Assembly: GCA_018398585.1 (NCBI GenBank) | Contig: JAGTTD010000012.1 | Location: 22,825,036-22,889,035 of the forward strand | Direction: 5' to 3' | Length of the DNA: 64,000 bases | DNA from: Simmondsia chinensis | Taxonomy: Eukaryota; Streptophyta; Magnoliopsida; Caryophyllales; Simmondsiaceae | Part shown: positions 34,330 through 45,639 of the stretch, piece by piece | How the letters are laid out: each line of letters begins with the position of its first letter | How positions within the stretch are numbered: the stretch's first letter is position 1 | The notes under the pieces: generated by a model | Databases searched by the model: none | Told to the model about the DNA's origin: nothing | What the model saw: the letters and a program-made list of their open reading frames with translations, nothing else | Position numbers and translations under genes: made by a program

Positions 34330-36303
34330 CAAGACTTGGCGTCAGGCTGAGGGTCCATTACCAAGTCTCTAACAAGACTTTTAGTTAAGGAATCTGTTAG
34401 GTTTTTTTTTTTTTTTTTTTTGATAAGGTCAGTGTTATATATCAAAAAAAGCGCACCGATGTACGTCCATACATGAGTACGAGAGGCATACCCCAAGCTG
34501 GCCGAAGCCTACAAGCAATCCGAAAGAAAGCAACAAGCGAAAGCAACAAAGAGTTAACACAAAGAAACATCAAAGGAAATTCATAGGTACAAACTCTACG
34601 CAAAGAGAAAACAAAGAGATTGAACACCAATAGGAATTAGGATTTCTTCTTGCCCTTGAACTTATTGTTCTTCGCTGCAGGCTGCGTATGCTTCCTTAGC
34701 TTCAAAACAACTTGTCTGAGGCGAAACTGCTGAATTCAATTCATGCAAAGATGAAGTCACAGTGTCCATGGAAACGGTCAGCCGAACTAAAGGGGATATA
34801 GATGGTACTTGTGGTCCATTATTATAGACCGAGCTTCCCTCAACATATCCAGCACCCACCCAAACCATCAAACTTCTCCAGACAAGCCGAATCTGCGAGG
34901 CCCAAGCGAGGAAGCGAGCCCCCTAGCACAAAATGGCTAAGGGGAAAGAAAGGAGACCCGTGAGGGCCAACACGGGCCCAGTGCGAAGCCAGGAGGCCGG
35001 TAATAGACCAGCCCCAAAGGAAAGAGGGCGGGCCCAATAAAATTTTTTTTTATTAATTTATTTTTTAATTTTTGAAACCCCCATTAACATGAGAGTTAAG
35101 TAGGTCAAGGCCTGAGGCGATCCATTCCGAGGCCCAGCGATAACTCAGCCCAATTGTAGTCCATCACTACCCGTAACCCAACACCAAGGTGGGCCATAAG
35201 TGACAAGCCCATGGTAAGTAGAGTACTTGCAGCCAAACCTGGGCCCGAAAGCCCACTCCCATCAGGCCCGGATGCCTCACAACGTGGTCCCATCAACAAG
35301 CCCAATACAGCACAAACCCTAGCACTCCCACAAACCCTAGCCGCCACTAGCCGTCACCCTTACGAGCCCCTGCCCGCCCTAGCTGCCGGTAGCAACCGGC
35401 CACCAAGGAAGAGGGAGGAGAGAGGACGCGATAGCAAGCCATCAATAAGTAAGAAAACAAAGAGACACCAACCATCCTCATCAACAAACAACATCATGTC
35501 CGGAGAAGTCGACCGGAGAAACTCAACAACAGCCCACAACCGTAAGGAGGCGGGACCAAACCAAACCAAACAAGGAGAGACGCATAAATTAAGGGAAGAA
35601 TCCAAAAAATATGCACTTTCCAAATCCAGCATCGTTTGAGGGAGAAATTAGGGTTTAGGCCGCGCACCACCTTCGCTCACCACCACCACCTTCACCGGCC
35701 AAAACAACCGACCAAGGGGGACCCTAAGTAACCGGAGACACCACACGTAGGAGGACTTAAGGAAACTTACAAGCGAAAGCCCCAAAATCTGATGAGAGAA
35801 TTCGTAGACCCCAATTTCGCCAGGAGAGAGAAAGTGGCCGCCGCGCCGCCGCCACGCCACCAGTGGGCACCGGACCACCAACAAAAGGTCGAGAAGGGAG
35901 AGGCGAACCACCAGGGACCGGTTGTCGGTGATGGGCTTGCCGGAGCGAAGCCTCTAAAATCCTACGCTTTTCACCCAACAAATCTAACCCTAGCACCCTC
36001 TCTCCCGCTTTTCACCCTCAACGGTCGCTGGAAACCACCAGCGGGTACCACCACCAGGAAGTGGGAGCACCGGCGAACACAACGCCACCGGACCCAACTC
36101 CGCATGACACCGCACGCGCCCTCACGCTCGTGCCTTAGCCGCTAGCAAAAAATTGCCCAGAATCGCCCCCCAGTCACCAGAGCTCGACGCACGCACAGTG
36201 AAGCCCTCCATGATTTTTTTTTTTTTGGAATCTATTAGATTCTAACTTGCATTTTCAAAGTCCACATTGATCACTTAATTATCATGAGTTTTTTTCATAT
36301 AAC
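34330..36303 (-). pseudogene. Copia-F RNase H C-terminus, split by a retroposon
   Basis: On the minus strand, 36303-36227 gives VINVDFENAS and NLIDS. After the retroposon, 34400-34340 gives DSLTKSLVRDLV. Together they match the NLADPLTKGL-type end of copia RNase H. The 12-bp duplication GGAATCTGTTAG/GGAATCTATTAG shows that the two parts were once adjacent. Stops are present. Confidence 0.75.
34401..36226 (-). mobile_element. GC-rich non-autonomous retroposon (LINE-like), minus strand
   Basis: The flanking target duplication is GGAATCTGTTAG (34389-34400) and GGAATCTATTAG (36227-36238), 11 of 12 identical. On the minus strand the element ends TTTGATATATAACACTGACC and TTATC plus an A-run (T-run at 34402-34419), a typical plant LINE 3' end. 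The body is clearly GC-richer than its surroundings and starts with a CG-rich leader at about 36200. No endonuclease or RT motif is present, so it needed another element's enzymes. Open frames here (for example minus 35105-35347) have no recognisable domain. A second T-run at 36213-36226 abuts the 5' side. Confidence 0.75.
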
Positions 36304-37264
36304 TGTTAGAAAAATAATACAAGCTAAGTCTAAATTAGTAAGAAAGTTGTATCCCAATTCCATTGTGAATACAATACAAATGCCCCAATCCCACATTGAT
36401 AGTTTAGGAGGGGGTGGTTGGGTTTATAAGGGAGGATATTTTTTATTCATTTAAACTAAGCCTTGGTTGAAGGAATGGAGAGAACCACACGCGCGCACGC
36501 ACGTAGCCCGCCCGCCGTGCCGTGCTCGGGCGAGGGAGTGGATGAGTCTTTTACACCGGGTATATTTATTTTGCGGAAAAATGTAAACTTACCGTGGCTA
36601 TTAATAAAATATAGCTGTTAAACCTGCATTAAACCCTCTTACCGTTGGGATTTATGATAATACAATCAGTATCTAGCCTTCAATGCATGGACGTTACTTG
36701 CCGTTGCTCATTACAACTGCTTTACAATTTTGCTGTGTAAATATGAACCTGCACAAATGCATCAGCAACACAGAAACAATACACCTTCATCTTCCTTCTC
36801 TTTTCTCTTTCTCGATCCATCAATAATTCTGGGCATTGTTCGAGGCCCTCCTAACCGACGTTTAACGAGTGCACGTTAAGGGTCGAACCGTGTAAATCCT
36901 GAAGGACGGCCGCCTGCGTATCTGTTTGCACCGGAGCAGAGGCGAAAACATCTTTTAGTACAGTGGTATTTTCCACGGCACGGTATCTTCGGTATTTTCT
37001 AATTTGTTCTCCCTCTTTCGATATAATTTGTTTGTCGTGTTTCGGTATTCCGTTGCGTTCTTTTCACTGTAATATTTGCTCACTACTGCTGCAATTTAAC
37101 AGCAATATTTTTCTACAATTTCTCTGGATTATTTACTGCTGCAATATTCTACTGTAATTTACAGCAATTTACCTACATTATTCTAATCTATTATCATTGT
37201 ATTTTCGCTGTATTTTTGCAATATTATTGCAATATTTCAGTTGTACGCGAAATTTTATTTAACA
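36304..37264 (+). repeat. Copia-D 5' LTR
   Basis: 961 bp. Features shared with the 3' LTR are a GC-rich CACACGCGCGC...GGGCGAGGG block at about 36490-36540, a decayed TATA region at about 36734, a CGACGTTTAACG...CGTTAAGGGTCG hairpin near 36866-36893, and an AT-rich terminal 300 bp with repeated CTGCAAT/CAGCAAT phrases. Confidence 0.93.
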
Positions 37265-37283
37265 ATCTAAAAGACGATTTATT
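37265..37283 (+). promoter_or_regulatory. Primer-site position of Copia-D: non-tRNA sequence complementary to its own LTR
   Basis: The bases after the LTR lack the TGG that pairs with a tRNA 3' CCA. CTAAAAGACGATTT at 37267-37280 is the exact reverse complement of AAATCGTCTTTTAG at 50832-50845 in the 3' LTR. The same 14-mer follows the 5' LTR of Copia-E at 53275-53288. Confidence 0.6.
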
Positions 37284-37300
37284 TTTACTAATATTTGAAC

Positions 37301-40300
37301 ATGGCAACAAAAATACCCCTTCCCGACATGTCTAAGGTTGAGCCCCTTGACGGGAAGAACTATAAGAGGTGGTCTCAAAAGATTTTGTTTTTCCTACAAC
37401 TAGTATGCCTTGATTATGTGCTCTACGAGAAAAAGGTATCTGAAGGTGAAAACGAGAAAAATGCATATGAAGAAAAATTCACCGTAGATGACCGAAGCTG
37501 TAGGGGAAACTTACTGCATTATATGAGTGATGGGTTATTTGATATCTATGTAAAATTAACCACAGCGAAAGAGATTTGGGATTCCCTATAGAAAAAATAA
37601 GGGGGTGATGATGCGGATACTTGGAAATATGCGGTTAGTAAGTGGTTAGATTTCAAATTCGTGGACAACAAACCGATAATTGAACAAGTCCATGAATATG
37701 AAAATATTGTAATTACACTTATGTCAGAAGGCCTTAAAATTTGCGAAATAACTCAAGCGTATGTTTTAATCGAAAAACTTCCACCTTCCTGGATGGATTA
37801 CCGAAATTTACTTATGCACAAAAAGAAGGACTTGACATTAGAGGAGTTAATAAACCACTTAAAAATTGAAGAAGAAAATAGGCTTAAGGACAGGGGGTAC
37901 ACATACTCCGACCATTCTAAAGCTAATATTGTCGAAGCTAGACCTAGTAATGCAGTCAGGTTCAAAAACAAAGGAAAAAAGCATCACCCAAACTTCAAGC
38001 CTAGAGGAAAGATTCAAAAACCTAACAACAAATTCCTCGGAGATTGCTATCACTATGAAAAGTATGAACATATGGCCAAAGACTGCAGAAGTAAAAAGCC
38101 TAAAGACTCGATGAATAAAGCCCACCTTGTAGAAGCAGAGAATATTGTAGCTATTGTCTCAGAGGTGAACCTGGTCAACAACTTGACTGAATGGATAGTG
38201 GATACCGGGGCTACCAGGCACATCTGCACAAATAGAAGCATGTTCCAGGAATACCAAAAGATGTCCGATGGAGATGTGGTCTTTATGGGCAATTCCGCTG
38301 CTGCACCAATCCTTGAAAAAGGGAAGGTTTCTTTAAAACTTACTTCTGGAAAATTTCTTACTTTAACGAATGTGCTGCATGTGTCTGATATGCGTAGAAA
38401 TTTAATTTTGGATAGTCTCTTGATCAATGCTGGGTTGAAATTATCCTTTGACTCAGACAAGTTAGTCCTGACTAGGAATGGAGAGTATGTGGGTAAGGGT
38501 TTTTGTAATGGTGGTCTGTTTTTCCTTGACGCTATTTGCATGAATAACACTGCTAGTACCTCTGCTGCTTATATTGCTGAATCTCTTGAATTGTGGCATG
38601 CTCGCTTAGGACATATAAATGTTGAATCAATTAAACGGCTTAAGAAAATGAACATGATCCCTAATTTCAGTGATATCAACTTTAATAAGTATGAAGTATG
38701 TGTAGAAGCTAAATATGCTAAAAAACCCTTTAAGTCCATTGAGAGACAAACTGAACTTCTTGAACTAGTTCATACTGACTCAGGAGACTATAAAAGTCTG
38801 ATGAGTAGAGGTGGAAAAAGATACTACATAACCTTTGTAGATGACCACTCTAGACACTCAATGATATATCTCCTAAGTACTAAAGATGAAGCAAGCGAAA
38901 TGTTTTTGAAATATAAAGCCGAAGTTTAAAATCAGTTAGGAAGGAAAATTAAAAGAGTTAGGTCTGATAGAGGAGGAGAATATGATCCAACCTCTCTAGA
39001 AAGATTCTGTGAGGAAAATGGAATAATATATGAGCGACGCCCACCCTACTGCCCACAGTCTAATGGCGTTGCAGAGAGGAAAAATAGAACTTTAAAGGGT
39101 ATGATGAATGCTATGCTTATTAGTTCTGGACCACCTGACAACATGTGGGGGGAGGCGATGCTATCTGCTTGTCATGTACTGAATAGAGTTCCTCATAAGA
39201 AATTAGATAAAACCCCATATGAAATGTGGAAAGGTTATGCGCCTAATCTAAAATATTTAAAAGTGTGGGAGTGTCTAGCAAAGGTTGGTTACCTGACTTT
39301 AAACGTAGTAGAATTGGACCTAAGACTGTCGATTCCATTTTTATCGGATATGCTCATCACAGTGCTACTTATCGTTTTTTAGTTAAAGGATCTAATGATT
39401 CATATGCATGTGGTAGTATCATGGAATCTAGAGATGATGAATTCTTTGAACATATATTTCCCTTGAAGTCTAATGATGCACAGCCTACTAGCTTGCCTTC
39501 TAATAATGTAACTGCTAGTCATGGTAATTCTAACAATATAGACACTCCTGAAATTCGTAGGAGTAAAAGAGCTAGGAAAGAAACCAACTTTGGACCAGAC
39601 TTTGTAACCACTTTCCTATCAGAAGATAACTTCATAAATGAAGAAATTGCAAATGTCTATATGTTAGAAGAAGACCCTAAAACCTATGATGGGGCCATAA
39701 GATCAGTTGACTCTACCTTTTGGAAAGAAGCCATTAATAGCGAACTAGAATCGATTCTAGGTAACCATACATGGGAATTGGTAAACCTTCCTAGAGGTTG
39801 TAAGGCAATAGGTTGTAAGTGGGTCACTAGAAAGAAAATGAAGGCTGATGGAACAATAGACAAGTTTAAGGCGAGGTTAGTGGCTAAGGGTTATACCCAG
39901 AAACAGGGGTTAGATTATTTTGATACTTATTCACCTGTTGCTAAAATTGCCACGATTAGAGCTTTAATCGCTCTTGCGTCTGTCCATGATTTAGTAGTGC
40001 ATCAAATGGATGTTAAAACAGCATTTCTTAATGGTGACCTAGGCGAAGAGATTTACATGAAACAACCTGAGGGTTTTGTGGTTCTTGGTAATGAAAATAA
40101 AGTTTGTAAACTTGTAAAATCTCTATATGGTCTCAAACAGGCACCTAAACAATGGCATGAGAAATTTAACAGCACGTTAGTAGCTAATAATTTCCTTGTA
40201 AACAATGGTGATTTGTGTGTGTACTCTATGTGTGATTCAAATGGATGTGTAATAATTTGTCTATATGTTGATGATATGCTGATATTTGGCACAGACTTGA

Positions 40301-41214
40301 ATGTTGTCAATGAGACAAAAAACTTTCTATGCTCTAAATTTGAAATGAAAGATATGGGTGAGACAGACGTGATCTTAGGAGTTAAAATTGTGAAAACTCC
40401 AGGAGGCATAAGCCTAAACCAGTCTCACTATGTTGAAAAGATACTTAGAAAGTTTAATATGGTTAATACTGATCCTATTAGAACACCTTATGATCCCAGT
40501 GTACATTTAACTAAACGTAAAGGTGTTGCTATGTGCCAATCTGAGTATGCCAAGATAATTGGTAGTGTTATGTTTCTAATGAATTACACTAGACCTGACA
40601 TTGCATATGCTGTAAGTAGACTCAGTAGATACACACATAATCCTAATCAAGAGCATTGGAATGCATTAAAAAGATTGCTTAAATATTTGAAAAGAACCAT
40701 GGATTGGGGACTTCATTATAGGAAGTTTCCCGCTGTATTAGAAGGATATTGGGACGCCAATTGGGTGTTTGATAACGATGAAATTAATTCCACTAGTGGA
40801 TATGTGTTCACACTAGCTGGAGGTGCTATATCTTGGAAATCATCTAAGCAATCTTGTACTGCCACGTCCAGTATGGAATCCGAGTTTATTGCTCTTGAGT
40901 TGGCAGGTCATGAAGCTGAGTGGCTAAGAAGTCTATTGGGAGACGTGCCATTGTGGGGGCATCCAGCTCCATCAGTGTCGCTTCACTGTGATAGTCAAGC
41001 TGCAATCGCTGTGGCTAAGAACAAGGTTTACAATGGCAAGAGGAGACACATTCGTCTAAGGCATAAGATCGTGAAAGATCTACTAGAAAGTGGAGTGATA
41101 TCACTAGACTATGTTTAGTCTGAAAAGAATCTTGCGGATCTATTGACAAAAGGCCTTTGTCGTAAAATGATTGTAGAAACATCGAGGGGGATGGGACAGA
41201 AGTCTGTACACTAA
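37301..41214 (+). pseudogene. Copia-D gag-pol polyprotein, nearly intact
   Basis: ATG 37301 (MATKIPLPDMSKVEPLDGKN) opens gag. The UBN2 region is followed by a zinc knuckle with two changes (CYHYEKYEHMAKDC, second Cys to Tyr) at about 38046. The protease site is VDTGATRHIC (38198). The pre-integrase region has LWHARLGHINVESIKRL. The integrase core has HTDSGDY, VRSDRGGEY and NGVAERKNR as D, D, E. RT has [28 protein letters not shown] and [11 protein letters not shown] (40265). RNase H ends KGLCRKMIVETSRGMG. Lesions: TAG at 37589-37591 (CAG in Copia-E), TAA at 38927-38929, a one-base deletion near 39283, and TAG at 41116-41118. It is about 1300 codons long, normal for the family. Four point lesions inactivate it. 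Confidence 0.93.
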
Positions 41215-41326
41215 TAAACTATGATGTTTCCAACCTAGGCTTATCAAGTTCAATGTGAAAAGTCATAGTTTCATTCAAGATATGCACTGTATTTTATATT
41301 GTCCCTCTCTATGGTGTGACAGTGCG

Positions 41327-41454
41327 GAGACGGGTCCAATGCCGCATGTTGGCAGTGTAAGCACGACTTGCACATGACGGACACTGTCTGGAGATGGGTC
41401 CAATGCCGTATGTTGGCAGTGTGAGCACGACTTGCACATGACGGACACTGTCTG
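41327..41454 (+). repeat. 64-bp tandem duplication in the Copia-D 3' region
   Basis: GAGACGGGTCCAATGCCG at 41327 recurs as GAGATGGGTCCAATGCCG at 41391, and the two 64-bp copies differ at only a few bases. Copia-E has a single copy at the matching place (about 57326-57390), so the duplication arose in the Copia-D lineage. Confidence 0.9.
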
Positions 41455-42240
41455 TATGTTACCAGAGGTAAGGTTGAGCTTTAGCTCTTAATGGACCCAT
41501 ATCCATATGTTTGGTGGTGTGCGGTAACACACACTTGATGGGATCCACCTATATAGGTGTGGGAGTCTGGCCGCTCCCTATGAAGGATTAAGACTTGCCT
41601 TCTAGAGCGCCTATGAACATCTAGGTTGAGCGCATGGCCGATTAAACACGCCAAACCGCAGGAGTTGCCGAGATCTGAAGTCACTACAAGAAAGCTGGCT
41701 TTTAACGACCAAATTTAACAATTGGAATTTTTTTTTGTCCTTAAAAGTGTGTGTGTAGTGCCTAGTTGTGACGGGATTAAAGCACTATCATTAGAAGGTG
41801 GTACATGTTGGGCTTATAACGACGGGCACTAAATAAGGTCGTTAATTCTACTCACAAACTGCCGTTAATATATATTAAACCAATACTAATAGAGACATTT
41901 ACCAACAAATAAATTTATTGCTAATATTAATTTTACAACATTAAAGAATCATTACCAACAAACAAAGTTATTAATTTTAAATTAAAAAAAATTAATAGTA
42001 TTTAATTTTTTTTTTCACTCAATTTTTATTTTTCCCCTTAATTTATACTTCCCCCTTTAATTTTTCCTCTTCTTTTCAAAATTTTATTTTTCCTCTCAAA
42101 ATTTTCTCCCAATACTTTCAATTCTAATCTAAAATTTTCCCCCAGTGCTTATAATTTAATATTAAATTACCCTAACATCAAAAAAAAAAAAAGGAAAAAG
42201 GAAAAACTGGGCGTTTCACCCTTTTCTCTCCAACACCCCA

Positions 42241-42375
42241 GCCTGCGACTCGCCCGCCACCACGCCCACCACTGCTGCTCTGCCATCCGGTCGTCCATTC
42301 TCACCCTTCAACTCGACAGCCACCATGCCGGCCTCCGCTGCTCTGCCGTCCGTTCGTCCATTCTCACCCCAAGCT
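42241..42375. repeat. 63-bp GC-rich duplication near the CACTA left end
   Basis: GCTGCTCTGCCATCC at 42274 and GCTGCTCTGCCGTCC at 42337 start two similar 63-bp stretches that end in CGTCCATTCTCACCC. The minus-strand frame across it is an artefact of the repeat. It may be the leader of the plus-strand CACTA gene, since CTG|GTATTA follows near 42391. Confidence 0.6.
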
Positions 42376-43522
42376 CTACGCCCTAAATTTCTGGTATTAA
42401 ACATGAATGTTTTATGTACATTTTACATTTTATTTTGTTTAAAACATGTGAATTTGTTATATGAGACAAGAATTTACTGAAATTTATCTTGGTCGTGCTA
42501 GTTGTTGAGTAGATTTGTGGTGGGAGGTTGTTAGGTTTGGATATTGAGGAGGTTCTATCAACTATTGGTTTTGGATTGTGGTGGTATATCAGATTTTTTT
42601 GATTTTAATATATTTTTCATGCATGTTTCAGGTTTTTAGCCATTAGTTTTGTTTACAGCTTTCATATTTTAGTGTGAATTTGGTTTGATTTTTGATACAA
42701 TCCTTACAACTAAGTTGAAAATTAAAGAAAATGTTTTGGACCACTGTTATGATTCAAGCTAAACTTGAATCATAACCTAGGGTTTTAAGGCTTTAAATTG
42801 TGATAAGAAGTGAATTGGATAAGAATTGACAAGAATTTGATGAGAAGAAGATAGGTTCAGATGAGAATAGAAGAGAACTAGAAGAGAGATGGAAGAGAAA
42901 TCAATAGAATTTGATGAGAAGATGATAGGTTTAGATGACAAATATTAGATGATAAAAAGCATATTGAACTTATGGGATTGGATTGGTGTACACTATAAAG
43001 ATTATTTAAATTAGATTTTGTGGCCGATTTAGGATTTTAGTACAAGTGGGGCTTGAACTAAAAGTTATAATTCAATTTTTTATATTTGTTCAATATACTA
43101 GTTTTTATTGTAGTAGGTTGTGAACGCTTGCCAAAAGTCTCACCTTTGCTCAAGATCCAAGGAACCTCCAATTAGAAGACATAACCATCTTTTTCTCTAT
43201 ACCAGGATGATTTTGTTTTGATTAATGGTAGATAAAATTTCTCTTTATCACCCCCCCTTGTGTATCAATTTGTTGATTTTTTTTATTGAATTGAGATTTG
43301 ATAATAATCCCAATCCTATCAAAGTTTGTTGTTTGATTGTCTCTCCTTTCCAATTAATGAGTTTGAATGTCATCACTAGTTTTGATCTTGCTGTTTTCAA
43401 TTATTTTTCGTCAATGGTTGCATAATCTATACCACATGTTTGATACAAATAGTGTAAATGAAGAGACGTTATTGCTTGCTTGAAGATGCATGAACTTATA
43501 CTCAACTAAAACACTTTACAGG

Positions 43523-43645
43523 CAGTGTTGTTACGAGGCAAAAAGCGGGTTGATGCGGCCACCCCAAAAACCGCATCACTTTGATGCAGTGAGGCAATGC
43601 GGACGCATCATTGAAGTGATGCGGATGTTTAAAAAAAACTGAAAT
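43523..43645 (-). other. Possible hAT terminus with GATGCGG repeats
   Basis: CAGTGTTGTTACGAGG at 43523 resembles a hAT terminal repeat. The next 110 bp contain several GATGCGG/CCGCATC copies, including a 10-bp inverted pair CCGCATCACT...AGTGATGCGG. This is the kind of subterminal repeat hAT elements carry, and it lies just downstream of the hAT fragment on the minus strand. No opposite terminus was found. Confidence 0.4.
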
Positions 43646-43793
43646 TATGTATCTAACAACAAATCATCACCAAAATAAATTTATGTCATGAGAGTACAAG
43701 AAAGATGATAAAATAAGTGCACATCCAACCAAATGAAACCCAAATGTAAAAGATAAAGCACAAGAAGACATAAAGTTTCCTAAATTGTAACTT

Positions 43794-44480
43794 CTAAGAC
43801 AGTTGCTGGTCATCATCATCAAAATCAATTTCTTCATAACCAATGTTATCTTCTCCATCTCTAGATTTGTAGGCCTCAATTTCTTCATCCTCTGTTTCCT
43901 CCAAGTTGGCATCTTCCTCTTCAATTTCTCTTGCTCTAGAGCTTGAAGCAATTGACATTGATTGTCTTTTTGCTAGCCTAGTATATATTCTAGGCTGTCC
44001 AGCACCAATTGCTGCAGCAACATCTCCCCATGCCAAGTCATCATCATCAAAGACTAATTCTTATTCAGCTTCATTCATCTCTCCAAGCAACCATTCATTA
44101 CTATCATTAATCTCATTAAGTGAGATTGGATCAATTACATCCTGACAGTCATAATGAGCTTTTAAGTGCCTGATTGTATTTGATGTAAACAAGATCTTGC
44201 ATTTTCTTATGCTCAAGTCTATTTCTCTTCTTGCTATGAATTTGCCATGAAGTTAAAAATATGTAAGATCAGTATGTATAAGTTGTATACTATAGTTTAT
44301 GGTTTATAGTTTCAGTTATATAATAACTTACTTGCTCAAAAACGCTCCAGTTCCTCTCATAACCAGCTGCACTAATAGTTAAGCTCAATATTTTAATTGC
44401 TAGTTGCTGCAAGTTTGGAGCTGCTGAACCATAAGAAGACCACCATTCAGTTGTAAAGTTGACAAAATTATAACCAATTT
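43794..44480 (-). pseudogene. hAT transposase C-terminal dimerisation region
   Basis: On the minus strand, 44475-44332 reads EWWSSYGSSAPNLQQLAIKI followed by LSLTISAAGYERNWSVFEQ, the hAT dimerisation signature (usually CERNWS; Cys is Tyr here). It ends exactly at a GTAAGTT donor. After an intron, the next exon gives HSKKRNRLEHKKMQDLVYIK and, past a frameshift, DVIDPISLNEIND. After an in-frame TAA comes LAWGDVAAAIGAGQPR with an acidic tail ending at 43794. This is the C-terminal part of a zf-BED hAT transposase; the rest is missing. It lies inside the CACTA element in opposite orientation to the CACTA gene. Confidence 0.8.
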
Positions 44481-44649
44481 AGTTCTCATGCAAAAACGTT
44501 ATGTCATCAACTCAAATCTAAATTTAAAACTTGTTGTGAAATTATTCTTACCAGGAGCCTTTTTTGTCCTAGCTCTTTTTGCCATTTCATTCCAAAAAAT
44601 TATTTTTTATTTTTTAGTTATTTATTTTTTTCTGTGTTGTTTTCTGGTT

Positions 44650-44800
44650 GTTCCATGTTCCATGTTGCCTTAACTCCTTGGAGGTCCTCGGGAACAGCCT
44701 CTCTGTAGGGTTACACCCTAAAGGGATAAGGCTGCGTACATCCACTCCTCCCAGACCCCACTTATGTCGAAGCCCTTGAAGCACTGGGTTTGTTATTGTA
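44650..44800 (+). mobile_element. RTE LINE/SINE 3' tail fragment
   Basis: GGAGGTCCTCGGGAACAGCC, GGCTGCGTACATCCACTCCT, CCCAGACCCCACTTATGTCG and AGCCCTTGAAGCACTGGG followed by TTTGTTATTG match, in order, the last 110 bp of the RTE LINE at 24510-24624. Only the tail is present, so it is a heavily 5'-truncated RTE copy or an RTE-tailed SINE (Au-like) end. Confidence 0.8.
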
Positions 44801-45445
44801 TAATTTATAGAGATATTAATTTTGAGATTGTATTTGACATTGCCCTTGTTGTTGACATTCAACTTGAAAATTGTGTTGAAACATCTTACACTAATTGAAT
44901 TATGCTTTTTAGGTATATTATTGGTATAACTTATAAGAATATGGTGCCTAATAAACAATGTATGCATTTTGTTCATGATCGGGTGAGTTTAACATATCAA
45001 AATGGAGTTCAAAGTTTTTTAGACTATGCAGTTTGTTCATTTTGATCAAAGCTTTTGTTCATGAGGCTCAACTGTGTGGCTTATATGAGGTCGAACTAAA
45101 TGATGATTCCAATAATGTAGATCCTTGTGAAGCATATCAACAAGGCGAACACTTCAAGCCCAAGTTGATCTCATCCACCATTTCAACTTTGGATGGTGCA
45201 GTCAACTGGATGAGGATGGATACAGAGCCAATGGCTGCTGATCTGTCTGAGACCAGTGAGACTAGAAAGAGGAAGAAAAAGAAAAGAACATGACATTATT
45301 TTTTTATTTTCCCGATTTTGTTATTAGTGTCTGAAGTTTCTATCACATCGGCTAACTTGTCTTCTTGAATTCTTTCTACTAGTGAAGCGGTTTAATAATA
45401 GTGTAAAATAAAAGGTGATGAAATCAGACGTATGCCAACTTGCTA

Positions 45446-45470
45446 GGTTGTTGTTATTGTTGTTGTTGTA
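45446..45470. repeat. GTT microsatellite
   Basis: GTTGTTGTTATTGTTGTTGT inside the CACTA element. It could be a worn RTE-type tail, but the diagnostic GC-rich tail sequence is not in front of it. Confidence 0.6.
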
Positions 45471-45639
45471 CTGACTTGTCTTTTTATGTGACTGGACGAT
45501 GTTTCAAAGTAAAGTTATTAATAAGCCTTCTTCAAAAGCTAATAAACAATTCCTACCACCGGAAGAGCTATCCAGAGGTAGTCAGGGGTTAAAGGCTTAT
45601 ATTAACACGATAAATGGCCTAATACACTCAATTCAGTTG

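Noticed and set aside
35105..36145. Long ORFs on both strands in the GC-rich segment
   Set aside because: GC-rich composition lowers stop frequency; no domain seen in any frame, and both strands are equally open.
42216..42404. 62-codon minus-strand ORF with an internal 21-residue repeat
   Set aside because: It arises from the 63-bp DNA duplication; no supporting gene features.
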